From Enterococcus sp. RIT-PI-f (GTDB lineage Bacteria > Bacillota > Bacilli > Lactobacillales > Enterococcaceae): a stretch of DNA of 64,000 nucleotides. The stretch spans positions 1 to 64,000 of the forward strand of contig NZ_LHOX01000010.1 of assembly GCF_001297065.1 (NCBI RefSeq). Direction: 5' to 3'. The notes under the pieces are model-generated. The model did not search any database. It had not been told where the DNA came from and saw nothing but the letters and a program-made list of their open reading frames with translations. The translations under genes and the position numbers were made by a program. This document shows, piece by piece, positions 59,517 to 64,000 of this stretch. Position 1 is the first letter of the stretch; each line of letters begins with the position of its first letter.

Positions 59517-61212
59517 ATTGTCGTAACTGCAAAATTGATTCACTTGGTGTCACATACAGTGTTTTTTGATTTTCGTAGATCACAAAACCTGGTTTGGCAC
59601 CATTAGGTTTGCGAATATGTTTGACTTGAACATAATCAACCGGCACTTGCGCTGACTGTCGGTATTTAGAAAAATAAGCAGCTAGTTCGGCGGCTTCCAG
59701 TAAGGTGGCTTCACTTGGATCATCAGATCGGACGATCACGTGAGAACCTGGAATATCCTTCGTATGGAGCCAGTAATCTGTTTTACGGGCTGTCTTTAAT
59801 GTCAACTGATCGTTTTGCAAATTGTTTTTGCCGACTAGGATTTCGGTACCATCAGATGACAGATAACGTTCGGGCTGTGAAGGCGCAGCTTTTTTCCTTT
59901 GTTTGCTGCGGTTTTTGACATAGCCTTGTACCACCAACTCTTCGCGGATCGTCGCCAGATCTAATGGAGAAGCAATTTCTAATTGTGCCAGCACGGAGGC
60001 TAAATAGTCGATTTCTTCTTTGGTTTCGGCAATTTGCTGATGGATCAATTTGACGGCATTTTTCAGCTTCTGATAACGCTGGAAATACTTCTGGGCATTC
60101 TGATTGGGGGTCAATGCCGGATCAAGGTCAATGATTAGTGGGCGATTTTCCTCATAATAGTTCTCTAATGTCACCGAATGTGCGCCTCGTGGCACTTGTG
60201 CCATAAATGTGGTCAACAGTTCACCTTTTTGCCGGAATGCTTCGGCATTTTCCGAATCACGCAATGTCTGTTGCCGTTTTTGCAATTTGGTTTGATTGCG
60301 TTTCAGCTCATTCTCGATTTTTTTGAGTAATTCGCCGCCTTGCTGTTTGACACGGTCCCGTTCGGCTTTGTCATGATAAAAATGATCAAGCAGGGCGCTT
60401 AGTGACGCAAAGTTTGTGATTTGGCTTCCCTCAGTCAATAGGGAATGATAAGGGATCGGGGTGAAGAATTCTTTGCCATTGGTTTCAATGTAACTGGGCT
60501 GTAATTGATCCGTGACTGCTGTAAAGAATTGGGTCCATTGACGTAATTTGTCATTGGGATTGGCAGTGATGCGCTGGATCAACTCATCCGCAGTATCTCT
60601 GCCGAGTCCTTGGAACTGTTGCTGCAGCGTTTTCGGCTGCCAGTCATCGATCCTTGATAATACATCAAAAATTTTTGTGTCGGCAGCAGTGAACGGATTG
60701 AGTGTTGTCTGTTTTGGCGGTGCAATGTAGACTGCACCGGGGAGGAGGGTACGATACGTGTTTTGTGCATGCCCAATATGTTTGATCGTATCGACGATTT
60801 TCCCTGTGGCATTGTTCATTAATAGAATCGTGCTGTGGCGTCCCATCAATTCAACGATTAAAACCAATGATTGCAGATCACCTAACTCATCCCGCCTGCT
60901 AAAATGGAAATGGATCACCCGGTCATTGTCGATTTGATCAATCCGGGCTAGGATCGCACCTTCTAAATATTTGCGCAGCATCATCAAAAAGTTAGGGGGT
61001 GTGTCTGGGTTTTGGTATGTCATCGTCGTGCATTGCACGCGGGCATAGGTTGGATGGGCGGATAATAATAGTTTGTGGTTTTTCCCTTGAGAACGAATCA
61101 CAAAGACAACCTCGTTTTCGTAAGGTTGATGGATCTTATTGACACGGCCATTGATCAACAAGTTGTTGAGCTCTGAAACCATTAAATGGGTAAATACACC
61201 ATCAAAAGACAT
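59515..61212 (-). CDS. rqcH: RqcH (NFACT family) ribosome quality control protein
   Basis: A 565-residue protein, formerly annotated as fibronectin-binding protein (FbpA/EfbA). It binds stalled 50S subunits and adds C-terminal alanine tails with tRNA-Ala. The NFACT-N domain contains Asp97-Arg98 (NDRVIHF), the pair required for tailing, and VELMGRHS. A long central coiled coil (about 280-420) precedes the NFACT-R domain with DYWLHTKDIPGSHVIVRS. ATG at 61212 follows AGAGGAA. Surface adhesion has also been reported for homologues. Confidence 0.94.
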   Translation of the reverse strand: MSFDGVFTHLMVSELNNLLINGRVNKIHQPYENEVVFVIRSQGKNHKLLLSAHPTYARVQCTTMTYQNPDTPPNFLMMLRKYLEGAILARIDQIDNDRVIHFHFSRRDELGDLQSLVLIVELMGRHSTILLMNNATGKIVDTIKHIGHAQNTYRTLLPGAVYIAPPKQTTLNPFTAADTKIFDVLSRIDDWQPKTLQQQFQGLGRDTADELIQRITANPNDKLRQWTQFFTAVTDQLQPSYIETNGKEFFTPIPYHSLLTEGSQITNFASLSALLDHFYHDKAERDRVKQQGGELLKKIENELKRNQTKLQKRQQTLRDSENAEAFRQKGELLTTFMAQVPRGAHSVTLENYYEENRPLIIDLDPALTPNQNAQKYFQRYQKLKNAVKLIHQQIAETKEEIDYLASVLAQLEIASPLDLATIREELVVQGYVKNRSKQRKKAAPSQPERYLSSDGTEILVGKNNLQNDQLTLKTARKTDYWLHTKDIPGSHVIVRSDDPSEATLLEAAELAAYFSKYRQSAQVPVDYVQVKHIRKPNGAKPGFVIYENQKTLYVTPSESILQLRQ

Positions 61213-61320
61213 GATTGGTTCCTCTTTTCTCGCATTCCATTGTCACTTGGAAGCAGTCATTTATCGCGTAAACTCTTATCTATTATACCGAAAAAGAAAG
61301 ACAAAAGCCATGGACAACGG

Positions 61321-61707
61321 CTACTTGTCTTTCTTGATGGAGTGATGATCTGTGGTTTGCAACGCCCGTTCGATCTCTTTGTTCAAAAAATAAGAAATCA
61401 CGGTTCGAATGATCACGACAGCGGCCAAGCGGACGATGTCTTCAAAAGTTGGGTGAATGATCGTTTCAATAATATCCGCAGCAATCAAGATTTCCAATCC
61501 TAATAGAACATAACTGCCTAAGAAATTACGGATAAAATTGTTTTCTCTTGCGGCAACCAGTCGGTCTTTTTCGGTTAATTCATAACGAATAAAATCAATC
61601 CCCGCCATGACAACACCCCAAACCAAAACGAAGATCGATAAGAAATTCAAACAGACCACGATCATATTGAAGATTGGTGCGGCTATATCCATCAGTTTGT
61701 CTGCCAT
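61321..61707 (-). CDS. DUF1622 membrane protein
   Basis: A 128-residue protein with three predicted transmembrane helices (about 15-37, 66-84 and 89-107). LRYELTEKD-like and NNFIRNFLGSYVLLGLEILIAADII segments match the DUF1622 family. ATG at 61707 has AAAGGAG about 11 bases upstream. Function unknown. It follows the same orientation as rqcH but is separated by ~110 bases. Confidence 0.82.
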   Translation of the reverse strand: MADKLMDIAAPIFNMIVVCLNFLSIFVLVWGVVMAGIDFIRYELTEKDRLVAARENNFIRNFLGSYVLLGLEILIAADIIETIIHPTFEDIVRLAAVVIIRTVISYFLNKEIERALQTTDHHSIKKDK

Positions 61708-61773
61708 TGGTTATTTTTACTCCTTTGTCCTTTTTGTCTATCATACCGAAAATAGGCCAATATGTGAAGTTTC

Positions 61774-61802
61774 TTGACGTGTTGGACGCATCTTGTTAGT
61801 AT
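61774..61802 (+). promoter_or_regulatory. Promoter of the 61862 gene
   Basis: TTGACG (61774-61779), 17-bp spacer, TAGTAT (61797-61802). Confidence 0.6.
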
Positions 61803-61861
61803 GATACAGAAGATGAACCGACGAATTTTTACATAAATATATTATCAAAGGAGGGGGACTT

Positions 61862-62440
61862 ATGGCAGAAGCCGCCCGTTATTTTCAAGAAATGAAACGT
61901 AAAGGTGCGGATATTTGGCATGATTTCGTGGATGATGTCTATCGTAATCAACGTAAAACGCTGATTATCTTAAGCACTGGGATCCTATTGGCAGTGGTTT
62001 TTGCGGGGATTATCCTTTTTTCTCAAAAGCAAATCAAAGCATCATTGGTAGACCGCATGGCCTTTGATCAGCTCCCTTCAGAAAAAGTGCAACCATTGCA
62101 TTATCAATCTGCGGATCAAACTATCCAGCAGACAAAAGCCATCTCGGTCATGTTCAGTCAACCACATGGAGAAGCATTAGACCAGGTGTATCAGTTGATT
62201 GCTGACCAGGAAGATGAATTGAATCGGACGTTTTATTATTACCCGATTGTTTATGACACTGGCTTTTTCACCGACACGTATCAAGTAGATCCGAATAAAG
62301 TGACCTTTGTCTTCTATGAAGAAGGGGTTGAAAAGAACCGCTTTACATTTGACTCATTTGAACATCCGGAAACTGAATTTATTCCTGAATTGAATCGCTT
62401 GCCAATGTGGACGATACGCTCCTTGGATGAGGATGAATAA
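61862..62440 (+). CDS. Single-pass membrane-anchored hypothetical protein
   Basis: A 192-residue protein. A cytoplasmic basic stretch (1-32) leads to one helix (about 33-54); the remaining ~135 residues are predicted outside the membrane and contain FYYYPIVYDTGFFTDTYQVDPNKVTFVFYEEG, an alpha/beta pattern without Cys. Start ATG at 61862 after AAAGGAGGGGG. Not recognised. Confidence 0.7.
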   Translation: MAEAARYFQEMKRKGADIWHDFVDDVYRNQRKTLIILSTGILLAVVFAGIILFSQKQIKASLVDRMAFDQLPSEKVQPLHYQSADQTIQQTKAISVMFSQPHGEALDQVYQLIADQEDELNRTFYYYPIVYDTGFFTDTYQVDPNKVTFVFYEEGVEKNRFTFDSFEHPETEFIPELNRLPMWTIRSLDEDE

Positions 62441-62468
62441 AAAAATCTGACAATTTGCAAAGTTTCTA

Positions 62469-62497
62469 TTGACGTTTTTTTATCAATAAGCTAAACT
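62469..62497 (+). promoter_or_regulatory. Promoter of the trp-transport operon
   Basis: TTGACG (62469-62474), 17-bp spacer, TAAACT (62492-62497); start expected near 62504. Confidence 0.75.
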
Positions 62498-62541
62498 AAA
62501 TTCAAATCAAGAAATCGATCACAGGAAGAGGAGGAACAATC

Positions 62542-62595
62542 ATGAAACTATTTATTCCATTGCAAGTCAAATCATGGCAAATCTGGCGTAGATAG
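62542..62595 (+). CDS. trpL: Tryptophan leader peptide (17 aa)
   Basis: ATG at 62542 has GAGGAGG (62528-62534) exactly seven bases upstream, as strong as any site in the window. The product is MKLFIPLQVKSWQIWRR with a TAG stop at 62593-62595. Trp codons lie at positions 12 (62575-62577) and 15 (62584-62586), a rare residue twice in 17. It ends just where the first pairing segment of the attenuator begins, and trpX lies downstream. The gene symbol is by analogy with enteric leader peptides. Confidence 0.8.
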   Translation: MKLFIPLQVKSWQIWRR

Positions 62596-62752
62596 TTGTA
62601 TTGATGGACCTCATTCCATAGATACAACTTTTTAGAGAACCTTCTAAAGTGCTGTATCTATGCTGGTAGTTGACATATCCGCCGCATAGGACGAGCTTCT
62701 ATGCGGCTTTTGCTTACAAGCAATTGCCCAACCATAGGCAGTTGCTTTTTTT
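62594..62752 (+). promoter_or_regulatory. Multi-segment transcription attenuator of trpX
   Basis: Segments: 1 AGTTGTAT (62594-62601); 2 CATAGATACAACT (62617-62629); 3 GTATCTATGCTGGT (62654-62667); 4 GCCGCATAG (62681-62689); 5 CTATGCGGC (62699-62707); 6 AAGCAATTGCC (62718-62728); 7 GGCAGTTGCTT (62737-62747), then T7. Pairings 2-3 (10 bp), 4-5 (9 bp perfect) and 6-7 (11 bp terminator) exclude 1-2 (8 bp plus ATGG/CCAT), 3-4 (9 bp with one bulge) and 5-6 (GGC/GCC plus TTGC/GCAA). A ribosome at the stop covers segment 1 and leads to the terminator; one stalled at Trp12 leaves it free and leads to read-through. Confidence 0.75.
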
Positions 62753-62813
62753 GTTCTCAACATTCGTCTGGCAATCATATCAATATACTTGAAAATAAAA
62801 GGAGCAAATACAC

Positions 62814-63869
62814 ATGAAAAACAAGGGATTAATGGCTACAGTTATTGTTATTTTACTATTTTTGGGGGCAACATTGGTGTATCAATTAGGCATGAGCCGC
62901 GGCAATGATCAAGCAGCCACGACAGCAACGACAAGTGAAAAAGCGGACAAAACGGTGGGAATCTTGCAATATGTCAGCCATGAAGCATTAGATGCCATTA
63001 CGAATGGCATCAAAGAGGGATTGAAAGAATCGGGCTATACTGAAGGCGATAATTTAACGATCGAGTTTCAAAACGGACAAGCGGATCAAAGTAAATTGGC
63101 CACGATGAGTCAGCAGCTGTTGAACAAAAATGCAGATGTGTTGGTGGGTGTGGCGACACCAGCGGCACAAGCCTTAGCAAATGTGACGCAAGATGTGCCA
63201 ATCGTATTAGGTGCTGTCACAGATCCAGTTGGGGCAAACTTGGTTGCTGATATGGACGAACCTGGCGGCAATATCACCGGGGTATCTGACAAAGCGCCTG
63301 TTGGGGCACAGATCAAATTGGCTACAGAACTCATGCCGGATGCCAAATCTGTCGGAATCTTATACTCGTCGACTGAAGACAATTCGAAGTATCAAGTGGC
63401 TGAGGCAGAAGCAGCAGCGGAAGATAATGGTTTGACCACGAAAAAATATGCGGTTCCTTCAAGTAATGAGATTGCACAAACAGTTCAAGTCATGGCGCAA
63501 GAAGTTGACTTTATCTATATTCCATTAGACAATACGATTGCGAATGCGATGCAAACTGTTGTCGGCGAAGCCAATAAAACCAAAACACCGATCATTACAT
63601 CTGTGGACACCATGGTCGAACAAGGGGGCCTAGCTACTGTTGGGCAAGACCAGTTTACGATTGGGGTGGAAACTGGAAAAATGGTGGCTGCAATCTTAGA
63701 TGGGACATCAGAACCAGCAACGACACCAATCTACACATTCAGTGATGGGGAAACGATCATCAATGAAGAACAAGCGGCGTTTTTAGGCATCACGATCCCT
63801 GACAGCATCAAAGCGGATGCGACAATGGTCAACAGCGATGATGCAACCACATCATCAAGCGCAGAGTAA
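62814..63869 (+). CDS. trpX: Tryptophan ABC transporter, substrate-binding protein TrpX
   Basis: A 351-residue binding protein of the ABC_sub_bind (DUF534) family, with VGILQYVSHEALDAITNGIKEGL, GVATPAAQAL, PIVLGAVTDPVGANLV and PIITSVDTMVEQGGLATVG, the pattern of TrpX/TrpABC-type aromatic importers. The N-terminus has a hydrophobic segment (about 6-26) but no lipobox cysteine, so it is probably membrane-anchored. The C-terminus is Ser/Thr-rich. ATG at 62814 lies nine bases after AAAAGGAG. The Trp-codon leader supports tryptophan as substrate. A permease gene follows. Confidence 0.88.
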   Translation: MKNKGLMATVIVILLFLGATLVYQLGMSRGNDQAATTATTSEKADKTVGILQYVSHEALDAITNGIKEGLKESGYTEGDNLTIEFQNGQADQSKLATMSQQLLNKNADVLVGVATPAAQALANVTQDVPIVLGAVTDPVGANLVADMDEPGGNITGVSDKAPVGAQIKLATELMPDAKSVGILYSSTEDNSKYQVAEAEAAAEDNGLTTKKYAVPSSNEIAQTVQVMAQEVDFIYIPLDNTIANAMQTVVGEANKTKTPIITSVDTMVEQGGLATVGQDQFTIGVETGKMVAAILDGTSEPATTPIYTFSDGETIINEEQAAFLGITIPDSIKADATMVNSDDATTSSSAE

Positions 63870-63882
63870 CGTAACGGATTAG

Positions 63883-63917
63883 GCACTGCCAATGTCGCTA
63901 GCGGCATCTGGCAGTGC
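63883..63917 (+). other. Intercistronic hairpin between trpX and trpY
   Basis: GCACTGCCA (63883-63891) / TGGCAGTGC (63909-63917) perfect 9-bp stem with a nearly self-complementary interior (ATGTCGCTAGCGGCAT). No T-run. Such hairpins often stabilise the upstream mRNA so binding protein exceeds permease. Confidence 0.7.
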
Positions 63918-63937
63918 GCAATAATGGAGGAATCAAC

Positions 63938-64000
63938 ATGATCGTATCAGCAATCGGCCAAGGGCTATTATGGGGCATTCTTGGTTTAGGTATTTTTATG
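63938..64000 (+). CDS. trpY: ABC permease TrpY, N-terminal fragment (cut by window edge)
   Basis: ATG at 63938 follows TGGAGG by seven bases. The first 21 residues (MIVSAIGQGLLWGILGLGIF, then Met) are hydrophobic and match the N-terminal helix of TrpY-type permeases with LLWGILGLGIF. It starts 68 bases after trpX and should form the transporter with a downstream ATPase outside the window. Confidence 0.8.
   Translation, partial: MIVSAIGQGLLWGILGLGIFM

Noticed and set aside
62541-62813. Tryptophan T-box upstream of trpX
   Set aside because: No GGTGGNACCGCG-type T-box sequence is present; the Trp-codon leader peptide and alternating hairpins explain the region better.

Overview
The window looks like the chromosome of a low-GC Gram-positive coccus of the order Lactobacillales, most likely an Enterococcus or close relative. 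The evidence is a class-B RNase P RNA, an alanine T-box, a PyrR attenuator ahead of a complete pyr operon, a Bacillus-type recU-pbp1a pair, and an EbsA-like gene. The species cannot be fixed from sequence alone. Genes are densely packed, with strong AAGGAGG-type ribosome sites, many ATGA stop/start overlaps, and intrinsic terminators often shared by convergent genes.

Layout. 1-234: 3' end of an IS200/IS605-type tnpB with its structured right end (probable omega RNA). 400-9110: obgE, rnz, an SDR gene, a LapA-like gene, recJ-apt, then an SOS cluster (a small membrane protein gene between two LexA boxes, lexA, and a DUF896 gene). 9130-14776: tkt, cysK, perR-ridA, dnaD-nth. 14796-19259: pbp1a and recU on the minus strand, then ypsA, gpsB and rnpB. 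19280-28105: rRNA methyltransferase, M32 carboxypeptidase, HD protein, a pair of small acidic proteins, VanZ-RDD fusion, cshB, a GNAT gene and a SUMF1-like protein. 28109-39291: T-box-alaS, CDF transporter, cardiolipin synthase, RNase HI, EbsA-like, fhs, a CBS protein with a HEPN-like motif, lspA and an RluD-type synthase. 39288-51068: pyrR-pyrP-pyrB-pyrC-carA-carB-pyrK-pyrD-pyrF-pyrE behind one attenuator, followed by an alpha-type carbonic anhydrase. 51921-55828: an AT-rich four-gene ABC-transporter cassette of unknown role. 56052-62440: flavin-type oxidase, MarR regulator, ZIP-like membrane protein, MFS exporter, rqcH and two small membrane proteins. 62469-64000: a tryptophan-transport operon (trpX, start of trpY).

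The strongest novel signal is the leader of the last operon. A 17-residue peptide with two Trp codons and an excellent ribosome site is followed by seven RNA segments. These can pair as 1-2/3-4/5-6 (read-through) or as 2-3/4-5/6-7, the last being an intrinsic terminator with seven T residues. This is the logic of ribosome-mediated attenuation, whereas Firmicutes usually control tryptophan genes with T-boxes or TRAP. Other points for follow-up are the LexA-sandwiched small membrane protein, two promoters whose -10 box sits in the loop of an inverted repeat that contains the gene's own Shine-Dalgarno, the orphan ABC cassette, the HEPN-CBS protein, and an MFS gene that appears to start at ATT.

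Start codons were chosen by ribosome-site spacing and family N-termini. Statements on base composition are by eye; no database search was possible.
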